Shown: piece after piece, positions 1 to 8,876 of the stretch
Position numbering within the stretch: position 1 is the stretch's first letter
How the letters are laid out: each line of letters starts with the position of its first letter
NCBI GenBank assembly: GCA_031409855.1
Contig: JANNYA010000209.1
Coordinates: forward strand, 1 to 37,996
DNA from: JANNYA01 sp031409855
Lineage (GTDB): Bacteria > Pseudomonadota > Gammaproteobacteria > Xanthomonadales > SZUA-5
Direction of reading: 5' to 3'
DNA: 37,996 nucleotides
The notes under the pieces: generated by a model
The model's database searches: none
What the model was told of the DNA's origin: nothing
The model's input: only the letters and a program-made list of their open reading frames with translations
Translations under genes and position numbers: made by a program

Positions 1-617
1 CTGCCGGTAACCATGACGTTCATGGGTTTCAAATCACGATGAATCACCAGCTTTCGATGCGCTTCGATCAGGGCGCTGGCCATTTGCGCAATCAGGGCGA
101 TTTTTTCCGGCAAACTTAGCGTGTGCGTCTGCGCATACTCACTTAGGCTTAAGCCCTCGACATACTCCATTGCAAACCACGGCTGCCCTGCAACAATTCC
201 GCCATCCAGTAACCCGGCAATATTGACATGCGTGAGGCGCGCTAAAATTTCGCGTTCGCGCGCAAAACGCTGCAGCAGTGCGGTCGAAACAAACTCAGTG
301 CGCGCAAGTTTTAGCGCCACCGTTTGCCTAAAGCCACCACTCACGCGTTCGGCTAAATACACCTCCGCCATGCCACCGCTGCCCAAGTGGCGCACGAGTT
401 TGAACGGCCCCAATTGCATGCCCAACCAACGCGTTGAAGCATGCGGCGCATCCAGAACCGGTTCGGTGCTGCTAATCAGCTGGAGCAAGGCAGCGAGTTG
501 TGCGCCAGACATTTCGGCCCGCCAGCGCGCCAATTCCAACACACGCTCGGCCTCTGACAGCTCGAGCCAGGCAAAATAGTGCGGTTTAAGCGCTTGAAAG
601 TCAGCGGGTGTAGTCAT
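1..617 (-). CDS. Serine/threonine protein kinase, N-terminal part (cut by window start)
   Basis: Reading the minus strand from an ATG at 617 gives an open frame that runs off the window edge after about 205 residues. It contains a glycine-rich loop (LGSGGMAEVYLAE), the VALKLA lysine of subdomain II, a hinge-like AMEYVEG and the catalytic loop HRDLKPMNVMVTG. These are Hanks-type (PknB-like) bacterial Ser/Thr kinase signatures. The roughly 75 residues before the kinase fold, rich in Leu, Ala and Glu, are typical of proteins that carry a TPR or other C-terminal region, which would lie outside the window. The activation loop and substrate lobe are not visible, so activity cannot be judged. No good Shine-Dalgarno precedes the ATG. 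Confidence 0.9.
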   Translation of the reverse strand, partial: MTTPADFQALKPHYFAWLELSEAERVLELARWRAEMSGAQLAALLQLISSTEPVLDAPHASTRWLGMQLGPFKLVRHLGSGGMAEVYLAERVSGGFRQTVALKLARTEFVSTALLQRFAREREILARLTHVNIAGLLDGGIVAGQPWFAMEYVEGLSLSEYAQTHTLSLPEKIALIAQMASALIEAHRKLVIHRDLKPMNVMVTG

Positions 618-704
618 CGAAGCAGAGTTTAGCGCGGCTAAACTTTGAAGCGTCAACGCTGCGCGATTTGGGTGCAACTGAAACTGATGTGTTGACTAGA
701 TTTT

Positions 705-839
705 GATCCCGCAGGGATCACAGAAGGTAGCCGGTGTGTCGCAGTCGCGAAGCGGCGAAGACCACCGGGCAGAATGCGAAGGTCATACCGACCCCGGCAG
801 GGGTCGCACAATGCATCTGCGGCGACCCCGGCCGGGGTC
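705..839. repeat. Cluster of GC-rich palindromes in the 310-bp kinase/VIT intergenic region
   Basis: The 618-927 gap has no convincing gene but holds four inverted repeats. They are GATCCC-gca-GGGATC at 705-719, CCGGTG...CACCGG arms at 731-736 and 763-768 around a GC-rich centre, GACCCC-ggca-GGGGTC at 790-805, and the perfect 16-bp palindrome GACCCCGGCCGGGGTC at 824-839. The three G/C blocks look like variants of one unit. This is the pattern of REP-like or extragenic palindromic elements, and the order suggests a composite mosaic element. A role in transcript termination or processing between the divergent kinase and VIT genes is possible, but no T-tract follows any stem. Confidence 0.6.
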
Positions 840-927
840 GAAACACAATAGAGTTGTTGGCGCAGTCTGCGGCGGTACAAAGCGGCGTGCGTAAGCTGCA
901 AAAAAATTCAAATTTGATAGGAACGAA

Positions 928-1623
928 ATGAGCCGCCTACACACCGAACGTCACCTCGTTTCCCGCGTCGGCTGGCTGCGCGCGGCAGTTTTGGGTGCGA
1001 ATGACGGTATCGTTTCCACCGCTAGCTTAATTCTTGGGGTTGCCGCCGCTGCCGCTCCGCGCGCCGATATTGTGCTGGCGGGCATCGCGGGCTTAGTCGC
1101 GGGCGCGATGTCGATGGCGGCGGGCGAATACGTTTCGGTCAGTTCTCAATCCGATACCGAGCAAGCAGATCTGGCGCGCGAACGCGCTGAGCTTGCTACT
1201 CAGCCGGAACATGAGCGCGAAGAATTGGCGCAAATCTATCAGCGACGTGGCGTTGAGATTGGCCTGGCGCGGCAAGTCGCCGACCAGCTCATGGCGAAAG
1301 ATGCACTGGCCGCGCATGCGCGTGACGAGCTGGGCATTTCTGATTTCAGCACCGCTCGTCCGATTCAAGCGGCATTGACCTCAGCCGCAACATTTTCTGT
1401 AGGTGCCGCGATGCCCTTGCTGCTGGTGCTGCTGGTAACGCCCGCGTCGCTGCCAATCCTGGTGTCACTTGGCTCGCTCGCGTTTTTAGCTTTGCTGGGC
1501 GGGATCGGCGCACGGGTAGGCGGCGCTAACATCACGCGCGCCACGGTTCGTGTGACGTTTTGGGGCGCTTTTGCGATGGCGTTGACGGCAGGGATCGGCG
1601 CGTTGGTGGGTAAGGCGGTTTGA
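928..1623 (+). CDS. VIT1/CCC1 family (nodulin-21-like) metal transporter
   Basis: A 231-residue membrane protein. The N-terminal segment GWLRAAVLGANDGIVSTASL, followed by GLVAGAMSMAAGEYVSVSSQ, is the hallmark of the VIT/CCC1 family, whose members export Fe(II) or Mn(II) from the cytosol into vacuoles or out of bacterial cells. There are about five hydrophobic segments: two near residues 25-70, then a charged Glu-rich cytosolic stretch at about 75-140 that in this family binds metal, then three C-terminal helices. Length is normal for the family. The start ATG at 928 follows GGAACGAA. The gene is convergent with lgt, with only 8 bp between stops. Metal specificity cannot be told from sequence alone. 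Confidence 0.9.
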   Translation: MSRLHTERHLVSRVGWLRAAVLGANDGIVSTASLILGVAAAAAPRADIVLAGIAGLVAGAMSMAAGEYVSVSSQSDTEQADLARERAELATQPEHEREELAQIYQRRGVEIGLARQVADQLMAKDALAAHARDELGISDFSTARPIQAALTSAATFSVGAAMPLLLVLLVTPASLPILVSLGSLAFLALLGGIGARVGGANITRATVRVTFWGAFAMALTAGIGALVGKAV

Positions 1624-1631
1624 AGCCAACC

Positions 1632-2501
1632 TCACTTTGCCGCTTGCTCCCGCCCCGCATCCCGATAAGCCACATAAAGCAGCGCTAGCCCAAACGCAAT
1701 CATCGGCAAACAAAGTATTTGCCCCATGGTTAGCCACTTCAGTGCCACAAAGCCAAGCTGTGCATCCGGTTCGCGAAAAAATTCGACGATAAAGCGCTGC
1801 ACGCCATAAACCGCGACAAACATGCCGCCCGCAGCGCGGTAAGGCCTGGGTTTGACCGTGTAAAACCACATCACCGCCGCCAGCACCACGCCTTCTAAAA
1901 ACGCTTGGTAGAGTTGGGATGGGTGGCGCGCAAAACCGTTCAACGCGCCGCTTTGATAGGCCTGCAGCAAAGCCTCGTGGCTGTAACTTTCTAGCTCAGG
2001 CTGACGTGGAAACAGCATGCCAACGGCGGCATCGGTGCGCCGACCCCAGAGTTCACCGCCAAAAAAATTCCCGAATAACCGGACTGCGCCTAAGCCGACG
2101 GGAATCAACGGTGCAACAAAATCCAGCGCGGCAAAGGTCTTATGCCCGTGTCGCCTAGCCCAAATAGCGAGCCCAATAATCACGCCTGCTAGGCCGCCAT
2201 GAAAGCTCATGCCGCCATCCCAGACTTTTAATATCGATAAAGGGTTCGCTTGAAATTCGCTGAAGTTGTAAAACAACACATAGCCGATGCGCCCGCCCAG
2301 GACGCCGGACAGCAGGCCCAGGTAGCACATATCTTCCGCATCTTGGCGGCTAAAGCCACGCCAGCCATCACGCACGCGGCGGCTGGCTAAGAAATAGGCG
2401 AAGCCGACCGCGAATAAATAGCTAATCCCATACCAGCGCAGCGGCAGCGGCCCCAAATGCACAAGTACTGGGTCAATTTGATGTAAATAAGGTAGTGCCA
2501 T
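1632..2501 (-). CDS. lgt: Phosphatidylglycerol:prolipoprotein diacylglyceryl transferase
   Basis: This inner-membrane enzyme moves diacylglycerol from phosphatidylglycerol onto the lipobox cysteine of prolipoproteins, the first step of lipoprotein maturation. Recognised by PLPLRWYGISYLFAV near the N-terminus, the Lgt signature region GVLGGRIGYVLFYN, the segment WDGGMSFHGGLAGV, the GNFFGGELWGR motif with its essential Asn/Glu region, and the C-terminal HPSQLYQAFLEG. Several hydrophobic helices span the length. The open frame extends to a TTG at 2519, but the ATG at 2501 (protein starting MALPYLHQ) fits family length better, giving about 289 residues. The gene lies 27 bp downstream of a lipoprotein gene on the same strand, so the two may be cotranscribed. 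Confidence 0.96.
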   Translation of the reverse strand: MALPYLHQIDPVLVHLGPLPLRWYGISYLFAVGFAYFLASRRVRDGWRGFSRQDAEDMCYLGLLSGVLGGRIGYVLFYNFSEFQANPLSILKVWDGGMSFHGGLAGVIIGLAIWARRHGHKTFAALDFVAPLIPVGLGAVRLFGNFFGGELWGRRTDAAVGMLFPRQPELESYSHEALLQAYQSGALNGFARHPSQLYQAFLEGVVLAAVMWFYTVKPRPYRAAGGMFVAVYGVQRFIVEFFREPDAQLGFVALKWLTMGQILCLPMIAFGLALLYVAYRDAGREQAAK

Positions 2502-2528
2502 ATAGGTCGTCGTTTCCAAAGCAAAGTT

Positions 2529-3365
2529 CTATTGAGTCCAACGCCCTTCGCGTTGGCTTAAGTTCGCCTTGCTGCTTAACTCGGTGCCGAACACGGTGGC
2601 TTTGATCTGCACTTCGCCGGGTTTTGCCAGATCGGTGACTTTCACCGAGCCCAATATCGCGTCTAAGTCAAAATCATAGGCGTTCAACGCTTTTTTAAAG
2701 CCGCCGAGGCACACGCCCACTTTGTCCAGCGCCTGCTCGAAGCTCAGCGCCTTGACATCTTCTGGGCTTTTTAGGCCGATGGATTTTGCCGCATCCACCA
2801 GCGCCGTGACGGCATTGCGGGCACGCTTTGGGTCGGCGAAATCGGTTTTGCCAGCCCAAGTCTGGATTGCACTGATGGCTTTGGTGGCTGAGGCCTTTTC
2901 GGCCTCGCTCACCGAACTACTCGCCACTTGCATCTGCAGCGCGCCTGCGCCCATGGCGATGTAGCCAGGCAGCTTGTTTTTGTACTCGGTTAATTTTGGT
3001 TCGATCTCTTTCATAATTGAATCGACCGCGTCGGGCGCGGTCAAACGCCCGAAAGACTCGGTGAACTGGCGGCGCTCATCCACAGTTACCGCTTCAGTTT
3101 TCATCTTGGCGAACTGCGTTTTCATTTCGTCTAACGCCACTTTGGTCGACACCAACTCAACCAAGTGCCGCACATCGTTTTGCTTCAGCGCGTCGGCATA
3201 GGCGTTCATTGCACCTGCAGCGGTTAACTTGCCTTGATTTTGCTGGGCGATGGCCTTTTCTGCGAGCGCAGAATTGCCAGCGCTGTCATCACAGGCCGAA
3301 AGCGTAAACACAGAAATGGTGACAGCGACGCACAACAATGCGCGCAGAGTGGAAGACAAAAACAT
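2529..3365 (-). CDS. Predicted lipoprotein of unknown function
   Basis: A 278-residue protein starting with a lipoprotein signal peptide: hydrophobic LRALLCVAVTISVFTL followed by the lipobox LSAC at about residues 22-25, so Cys25 should be lipidated. The residues after Cys are DDSAGN; an Asp at +2 is the classical inner-membrane retention signal in enterobacteria, though rules differ elsewhere. The mature part is mostly Ala/Lys/Glu-rich predicted helix with no motif I recognise. The ATG has a good ribosome site (AAGGAA). It precedes lgt in the same direction, which fits a substrate next to its modifying enzyme but does not reveal a function. Confidence 0.75.
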   Translation of the reverse strand: MFLSSTLRALLCVAVTISVFTLSACDDSAGNSALAEKAIAQQNQGKLTAAGAMNAYADALKQNDVRHLVELVSTKVALDEMKTQFAKMKTEAVTVDERRQFTESFGRLTAPDAVDSIMKEIEPKLTEYKNKLPGYIAMGAGALQMQVASSSVSEAEKASATKAISAIQTWAGKTDFADPKRARNAVTALVDAAKSIGLKSPEDVKALSFEQALDKVGVCLGGFKKALNAYDFDLDAILGSVKVTDLAKPGEVQIKATVFGTELSSKANLSQREGRWTQ

Positions 3366-3404
3366 AGTGATTCCTTAAATAAAAGCGGATGTTCTAAATT
3401 TGCA

Positions 3405-3974
3405 TTAAAAATGCTTGAGCTTTTCGCTCAAGTCGGGGCGTGGCCGTTCCGAGGCGACCATGTCGCTGCTGCCGATATGGATAAATCCGCTAACGTTTTC
3501 ATTTGCGCTCAAGCCTAGCGCAGCAGTAATCACCCCATCGTAAGCTGGCCATCCAGTCAGCCACTGGGCGCCGAAATTGGCGGCAAACGCGGCGTTTAGC
3601 AGCTGCATGCAGACTGCCGAGGCACTTGCGCTTTGCTCAGTTACTGGAATTTTGTGTCCTGGGCTCAGGCTGGCGATTACAACGACGATCACCGGTGCAT
3701 GCAAAAAGCGCATCGCGTCTTTTTCTAGCGCTTCCGCCGCAACCTCGGGCTCCATGCTTTTGCGCCTAGCGACAATGATTTCGCTAAGCCGCTGCCGGGC
3801 ATCGCCTTGCACAACGATAAAGCGCCAGGGCGCTAATTTTCCATGGTCAGGCACGCGCATCGCGCTTTGCAACAACGCCTGCAACTCAGTCGCACTCGGG
3901 CCCGGCGATTTAAGCAATCGCGATGGCGTTGACGAGCGGCTGTTGAGTAATACTGTCGCGTCCACTCCGTTCAA
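3405..3974 (-). CDS. Nitroreductase family FMN-dependent oxidoreductase (YdjA-like)
   Basis: A 189-residue protein with the nitroreductase fold pattern: an N-terminal NSRSSTPSRLL FMN-contacting arginine/serine region, AMRVPDHGKLAPWRFIVVQG, SASASAVCMQLLNAA, and a C-terminal FIHIGSS. The compact size and the PDHGKLAPWRF motif point to the YdjA/TdsD-like subgroup, which reduces nitro compounds or quinone-like substrates with NAD(P)H; the physiological substrate is unknown. The start is uncertain. A TTG at 3974 overlaps the upstream PPK2 stop as TTGA, and a GTG at 3965 is the next option. Overlap with ppk2 suggests cotranscription and perhaps translational coupling. Confidence 0.85.
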   Translation of the reverse strand: MNGVDATVLLNSRSSTPSRLLKSPGPSATELQALLQSAMRVPDHGKLAPWRFIVVQGDARQRLSEIIVARRKSMEPEVAAEALEKDAMRFLHAPVIVVVIASLSPGHKIPVTEQSASASAVCMQLLNAAFAANFGAQWLTGWPAYDGVITAALGLSANENVSGFIHIGSSDMVASERPRPDLSEKLKHF

Positions 3975-4819
3975 AACTTGTTCGCGGCGAAGTCGACTTT
4001 AGTCTTGTAACTTTCCACCGAAAGCGTCTTTTTCTTGAGTTTAGGAAACTCAATGGCTTCAGCGGCGATCATGTGATCGGGAATCGAGTCGAGCAAATGC
4101 CGCAGCAAATTTAAGCGGCCGCGCTTTTGATCGTTCATATCAACCACCGTCCAAGGTGCGACGGCGGTATGGGTTGCTTTAAACATCGCTTCACGTGCGG
4201 CGGTGTAGTCGTCGTATTTTTCCCGGCTGGTTAAATCGATAGGCGATATTTTCCAGCGCTTGAGCGGGTCTTCGATGCGTTCTTTGAAGCGTTTTTCCTG
4301 TTTTTCTTGATCGCAGGAAAGATAGTATTTGCGCAGCAGCACGCCTTCGCTCACCAGCATTTGCTCAAACACCGGCACGTCGTTCAAAAATTGCTGATAT
4401 TGCGCGTCCGTACAAAAGCCCATCACCTTTTCCACGCCCGCGCGGTTGTACCAACTGCGGTCAAACAGCACGACTTCACCGGCAGCGGGCAAATACTGCA
4501 CGTAACGTTGAAAATACCACTGCGTGCGTTCGCGTTCGGTCGGCTTGCTCAAGGCCACTACTTTGCAGCTGCGCGGATTCAAGCAGGTTGAAATGCTTTC
4601 AATCGCACCACCTTTACCCGCAGCATCGCGGCCTTCAAAAATCACCAGGACGCGTTTTGCTTCAGCACCGACCCACCGTGCCAGCTGATTCAGTTCAACT
4701 TGCAGCTCAGTCAATGCTGCATCGTAAACATCTCGATCCAGTTTCGTCGTTTTGCTGGCGGACGCAGATTTCGCGGCTTTCCCAACTTTTGCCGATACTT
4801 TTGCGGTCGTTTTTGCCAT
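3971..4819 (-). CDS. ppk2: Polyphosphate kinase 2
   Basis: A 282-residue PPK2-type enzyme, which transfers phosphate between polyphosphate and nucleotides (usually ADP/GDP to ATP/GTP). The Walker A loop is FEGRDAAGKGG at residues 61-71. The Walker B/lid region is VVLFDRSWYNRAG at about 117-129, followed by the family motif KWKISPIDL (here RWKISPIDL) and YDDYTAAREAMF. The first 28 residues are a Lys/Ala/Ser-rich basic tail, unusual in composition and possibly an anion- (polyP-) binding extension. Length and single domain match the one-domain class I PPK2 proteins. Its stop overlaps the nitroreductase gene, and it starts 10 bp after the ilvE stop, so ilvE-ppk2-nitroreductase may form one transcript. 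Confidence 0.95.
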   Translation of the reverse strand: MAKTTAKVSAKVGKAAKSASASKTTKLDRDVYDAALTELQVELNQLARWVGAEAKRVLVIFEGRDAAGKGGAIESISTCLNPRSCKVVALSKPTERERTQWYFQRYVQYLPAAGEVVLFDRSWYNRAGVEKVMGFCTDAQYQQFLNDVPVFEQMLVSEGVLLRKYYLSCDQEKQEKRFKERIEDPLKRWKISPIDLTSREKYDDYTAAREAMFKATHTAVAPWTVVDMNDQKRGRLNLLRHLLDSIPDHMIAAEAIEFPKLKKKTLSVESYKTKVDFAANKF

Positions 4820-4828
4820 GGTCCGCCC

Positions 4829-5743
4829 CTAGACGTAGTCGAGCCAGCCAAAGCGGTCAGGCGTGGTGTGTTTGAACAAACCAAAAAAGCGTTCTTGTAA
4901 CAACTTGGTAATCGGGCCTGGCTTGCCGTCTGCGACCTGTTTACGATCCACCGAACGCAATGGTGTAATTTCAGCGGCGGTGCCGGTCATGAACAACTCG
5001 TCGGCCAAGTAGAGCATTTCGCGTGGGATATTTTGCTCGATCACTTCGATGCCTTCTGCGCGCGCCAGCTTGATCGCCGACTCGCGCGTGATGCCGTGCA
5101 AAATGGAGGCGGCCATCGGTGGCGTATGAATAATGCCGTCTTTAACAATGAAGACGTTTTCACCCGCACCTTCACTGACAAAGCCATCCACGGTTAGCGC
5201 GATGCCTTCTTGAAAGCCCAGTCGTTTCGCTTCGCGCGAAATCAGAATGCTAGAAAGATAATTGCCGCCGGCTTTCGCAGTGACAGGCAATGTACCGGCT
5301 GCAGCGCGCCGCCATGTAGAAATACAGGCGTCGATGCCATCGGTCACGGCATCTGCGCCCAAATACGGGCCCCAAACCCACGCGGCAATCGCGCATTCCG
5401 TCGGATTGTCAGCGCCCAAACCAAAGCCCCCCGCGCCGCGCCAAGCGATTGGGCGGAGGTAAGCGGAGGTCAAATTATTCACCTTCAGCACTTCGCGGCA
5501 AGCGGCATTAATCTCGGCTGGGCTAAAGCCAATATCCAAGTCATACATGCGCGCCGAATTGAAAAAGCGTTTGGTATGTTCGCCTAAGCGAAAAATAGCC
5601 GGGCCTTTCGGCGTTTCATAGCTACGAATGCCTTCAAATACGCTAGAACCGTAGTGCAGCGCGTGCGACATGACGTGCACATTCGCTTCCGCCCAGGGCA
5701 CAATTTTGCCTTTAAACCAAATTTTCTCTGGAAAATTGCTCAT
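4829..5743 (-). CDS. ilvE: Branched-chain amino acid aminotransferase
   Basis: A 304-residue class IV PLP aminotransferase catalysing the last step of Leu, Ile and Val synthesis (and the first of their breakdown) with 2-oxoglutarate/glutamate. Seen are WFKGKIVPWAEANVHVMSHALHYG at the N-terminus (given here as a family landmark), the PLP lysine K157 in TAKAGGNY, SEGAGENVF contacting the cofactor phosphate region, and GTAAEITPLRSV near the C-terminus. Length equals that of E. coli IlvE. The ATG at 5743 is the only sensible start. It is the last core gene before the foreign-looking island that starts about 5.8 kb. Confidence 0.97.
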   Translation of the reverse strand: MSNFPEKIWFKGKIVPWAEANVHVMSHALHYGSSVFEGIRSYETPKGPAIFRLGEHTKRFFNSARMYDLDIGFSPAEINAACREVLKVNNLTSAYLRPIAWRGAGGFGLGADNPTECAIAAWVWGPYLGADAVTDGIDACISTWRRAAAGTLPVTAKAGGNYLSSILISREAKRLGFQEGIALTVDGFVSEGAGENVFIVKDGIIHTPPMAASILHGITRESAIKLARAEGIEVIEQNIPREMLYLADELFMTGTAAEITPLRSVDRKQVADGKPGPITKLLQERFFGLFKHTTPDRFGWLDYV

Positions 5744-5819
5744 AGCAGCGCGTCCTTGTTTGCATAGAAAAGAGCGCGATCATAGCGTTTGGGGGGCGTG
5801 ATGGCGAGCCGTTTTGTTA

Positions 5820-8800
5820 ATGCCGCACTGGTTCAGCACGGTGAGCACACAAATTTTAGGCGTATCGCTAGGCCGCAGTTTCAGCTTGCCACGCACTCAG
5901 CGAAAGGTGCGGTGTGCGTTGCATGTTAAGCTGCAAGGCCTGACGCAGTCTGATATCGAGGCTATGGTTGCTTTAACTAACCCGGAAAGTTTTGCGATAG
6001 CCCCACCGCAAACGAGCGCTACGCATCCTGTTAGGCCAGGGCTTGCGCTTGGATCAGCGGCAAACTCTGGTAAAAAAAGCCCCTTTGCCGATGCACAGTT
6101 GATCTATCTTGCCCATTGGCTGACCCGCGCTGGGCCAAGTTCAGCGGCTCTCATCAACACCGCAGCGCAATCGCGCGTTGATTTAAATCCGCACCAAGTG
6201 GATGCGGCACTGTTCGCGCTGCGCGCCACCGAACGCAGCAGCGTTTTTGCCAAAGGCGTGCTGCTTGCCGATGAAGTAGGGCTTGGCAAGACGATTGAAG
6301 CGGGTTTGGTACTGGCACAACACTGGGCGGCAAAGAAAAGGCGGCTTTTACTTGTCGTGCCAGCAAGCCTGCGTAAACAGTGGCAACAAGAATTGGCGGA
6401 TAAGTTTTTGCTGCACGCCGACATCATCGACGGACAATCAACTCGCGGCAGTGACTGCGTATTTGTGCGTGAAAGCGTCGTTATCGTTGGCTACGAATTC
6501 GCCAGCAAACGTCACGAGGAAATTGCCCGCGTTGACTGGCATTTGGTGGTTTTCGATGAAGCACACCGATTGCGCAATTTGCATAAAGATCGATTGCATG
6601 CGACTAATTTATTGACCGCATTGGGATCGCGGCGAAAAATCTTACTCACTGCCACGCCCTTTCAAAACTCGCTGTCCGAGCTTTGGTCCTTAGTGCATTT
6701 CTTGGATCAAGACTATTTGGGCGATTTGGCCTCGTTTGAGCTGCAATATCGCAGCAAAGATAGCAATGACGCGCGTCTGCGCGAGCTTTCCCAGCGCCTT
6801 GCGCCAATTTGCCAGCGCACCTTACGTCGCCAAGTCGCCGAAGATGGCCAGATTAGCTTCACCCGGCGCTATGCGATTACGCTCGATTTTTCGCCAAGTG
6901 CCGATGAAGTAGCGCTTTACAATCAGGTATCCGAATGGTTACTCGACCCGGAAAGCGTCGCTTTTAGCAAGAATTCGCGGCATTTGGTCACGATGGTGAT
7001 CCGCAAGATTTTGGCGTCGAGCAGTTTTGCGATTTCAGCGACGTTAGAAAAGGTTATTGAACGGTTAGAAAGTGAGCAGAGTTTCAATATTGACGACGCT
7101 TTGGCGCAAGAAACCACGTTTGATCAAGACTTTGATGCGGATAAGGCGGGTGCCGCTAAAGCGATTAAAGAAAAACTGCTGGCCGAGTTAGCGACGGTAA
7201 AAAGCTATCGCGCTTTGGCGGCGCGAATCACCAGCAATGCCAAAGGTGATGCGCTGCTGACTGCGTTGAAGCGGGCGTTCGAGAGCAATCAAAATTTGGC
7301 AGGATCGGCACGAAAAGCGGTTATTTTTACCGAATCCGTGCGTACCCAGAGTTACCTTAAAACTCTCTTGGAATCAAACGGTTACGCTGGGCGCGTGGTG
7401 TTGCTCAATGGCAGTAACGCCGATGAATCATCAAAACGCACGTATCTTGCGTGGCTAGCCAAAAATCGTGACACCGCGAATGTTTCCAACAGCAAATCAG
7501 CTGACATGAAAGCAGCGATTGTCGCTGCCTTTCGCGATGACGCGGAAATAATGATTGCCACCGAATCGGGCGCCGAAGGCATCAATTTACAGTTTTGCCA
7601 AATCCTGGTGAATTTTGATTTGCCCTGGAACCCGCAACGAATTGAGCAGCGCATCGGCCGCGTGCATCGCTACGGGCAAAAATGCGATGTGATCGTGGTG
7701 AACTTCGTCAACACGCAAAACCAAGTGGATCGGCAAGTGCACGATCTATTGCGCGACAAACTGAAATTATTCGACGGCGTTTTTGGTGCTAGCGACGAAG
7801 TCTTAGGTGCGCTCGAAAACGGCATCGATTTGGAATTTGAGATCAATAAAATTCTGGAACAGCGGCGCGGCGAAGACGAAATTGCCATTGGCTTTGCCGA
7901 GCTACGTGCCAAGTTAGACGATGTGCTGCGCGTGACTGAAGCGCAAACGCGCGAAAAAGTGCTAGCGAATTTTGATACGGACGTGCTGGAGCGCTTGAGC
8001 GACACGCGGCTGCGAACACGGCTTGGCTTGAGCGAGCGCCAGCGCCACTGGATGGCGTTCGCGCGCGGTGCACTGAATGCTGTAATCGAACCACAGGCCA
8101 TTGCGATTGACGGGCATCGCTACGCCATGGATTGGCAGGTGGCTAACCAAGAAAATATAGCGCTGGTACACGCCGATTTAGCACCGTTTCAAGGCGCGTT
8201 GGCGCATTGGTTGACGCAATCTGTGCCTGCACAAGGTCAAACGCAACGTTTATTCATGCGTTACCACGCGCTTGGGCAAAACCTGTCTGATGTCGAAGCG
8301 TTGATTGGTGCAAGCGGCGTGCTGCACTGCTGCAAAGTCATCGCGCATTCAATGGATGCCGGTGAATATCTAGTAGTTAGCGCCTGCACCGCCGATGGCG
8401 CTGCTTTGGATACGGATACCGCACGGCGTTTATTGTTGGTGCCAGCTGCGGCAGGGGTAGCAACAGGGCTTTCGGTTGCGTCGGCGCTAGCGCAGTCGAA
8501 AATCGAATTGGCACGGCTTGACAGTTCGCTTGACCAACAAAATCAGCGCTGGTTTGATCAAGAAAGTGAGCGCTTAGAGCGTTGGGGCGATGATCAAAAC
8601 GCCGCCTTGCAAGTGAAAGTGAAAGACCTAGATCGCGAGATCAAAGATCGCCGCAAAGCCATGCGCGCGGTGGATGACTTTAAGCACCGCGTGGAGATTA
8701 AACGCGAGCTTGCAACATTGGAAACACGCCGCGATGCAGTCTTGGCCGAGTTCTACCAAAGTAAAAAGAAAATTAGCGACGATATTGAACGCTTGATTGA

Positions 8801-8876
8801 ACAAGCCGAACAGCAGCTCAGCAAAAGCCATGAAGTGCTCCCGCTGTTTACCCTCGAATGGGAGCTGCACGCATGA
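5820..8876 (+). CDS. SNF2-family DEAD/DEAH helicase, first gene of a defence-type operon
   Basis: A protein of about 1018 residues with a two-lobe SNF2 motor. VDLNPHQVDAALFALRA is followed by Walker A LLADEVGLGKTIEAG (about residues 150-165), Walker B VVFDEAHRLRN, motif III LLTATPFQNSLSELW, the second-lobe stretch TESGAEGINLQF, and motif VI QRIGRVHRYGQ. The C-terminal third is charged coiled coil (around residues 890-1000: KVKDLDREIKDRRKAM and onward). This subfamily, with the LNPHQVDAALFA box, is familiar from restriction-like gene clusters. The start is uncertain: ATG 5820 is used, but homology begins only near residue 95 and ATG 5964 is possible. Its stop overlaps the next start as ATGA, so the two proteins are probably translationally coupled. 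It looks intact. Confidence 0.9.
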   Translation: MPHWFSTVSTQILGVSLGRSFSLPRTQRKVRCALHVKLQGLTQSDIEAMVALTNPESFAIAPPQTSATHPVRPGLALGSAANSGKKSPFADAQLIYLAHWLTRAGPSSAALINTAAQSRVDLNPHQVDAALFALRATERSSVFAKGVLLADEVGLGKTIEAGLVLAQHWAAKKRRLLLVVPASLRKQWQQELADKFLLHADIIDGQSTRGSDCVFVRESVVIVGYEFASKRHEEIARVDWHLVVFDEAHRLRNLHKDRLHATNLLTALGSRRKILLTATPFQNSLSELWSLVHFLDQDYLGDLASFELQYRSKDSNDARLRELSQRLAPICQRTLRRQVAEDGQISFTRRYAITLDFSPSADEVALYNQVSEWLLDPESVAFSKNSRHLVTMVIRKILASSSFAISATLEKVIERLESEQSFNIDDALAQETTFDQDFDADKAGAAKAIKEKLLAELATVKSYRALAARITSNAKGDALLTALKRAFESNQNLAGSARKAVIFTESVRTQSYLKTLLESNGYAGRVVLLNGSNADESSKRTYLAWLAKNRDTANVSNSKSADMKAAIVAAFRDDAEIMIATESGAEGINLQFCQILVNFDLPWNPQRIEQRIGRVHRYGQKCDVIVVNFVNTQNQVDRQVHDLLRDKLKLFDGVFGASDEVLGALENGIDLEFEINKILEQRRGEDEIAIGFAELRAKLDDVLRVTEAQTREKVLANFDTDVLERLSDTRLRTRLGLSERQRHWMAFARGALNAVIEPQAIAIDGHRYAMDWQVANQENIALVHADLAPFQGALAHWLTQSVPAQGQTQRLFMRYHALGQNLSDVEALIGASGVLHCCKVIAHSMDAGEYLVVSACTADGAALDTDTARRLLLVPAAAGVATGLSVASALAQSKIELARLDSSLDQQNQRWFDQESERLERWGDDQNAALQVKVKDLDREIKDRRKAMRAVDDFKHRVEIKRELATLETRRDAVLAEFYQSKKKISDDIERLIEQAEQQLSKSHEVLPLFTLEWELHA

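Noticed and set aside
121..579. 152-residue plus-strand open frame
   Set aside because: It is the antisense of the Ser/Thr kinase; the minus strand shows the kinase motifs and its frame runs off the window edge.
653..931. Three short frames (82, 63 and 65 residues) over the palindrome block
   Set aside because: They read through the inverted repeats in several frames on both strands with no ribosome site or recognisable sequence; GC-rich repeats create open frames by chance.
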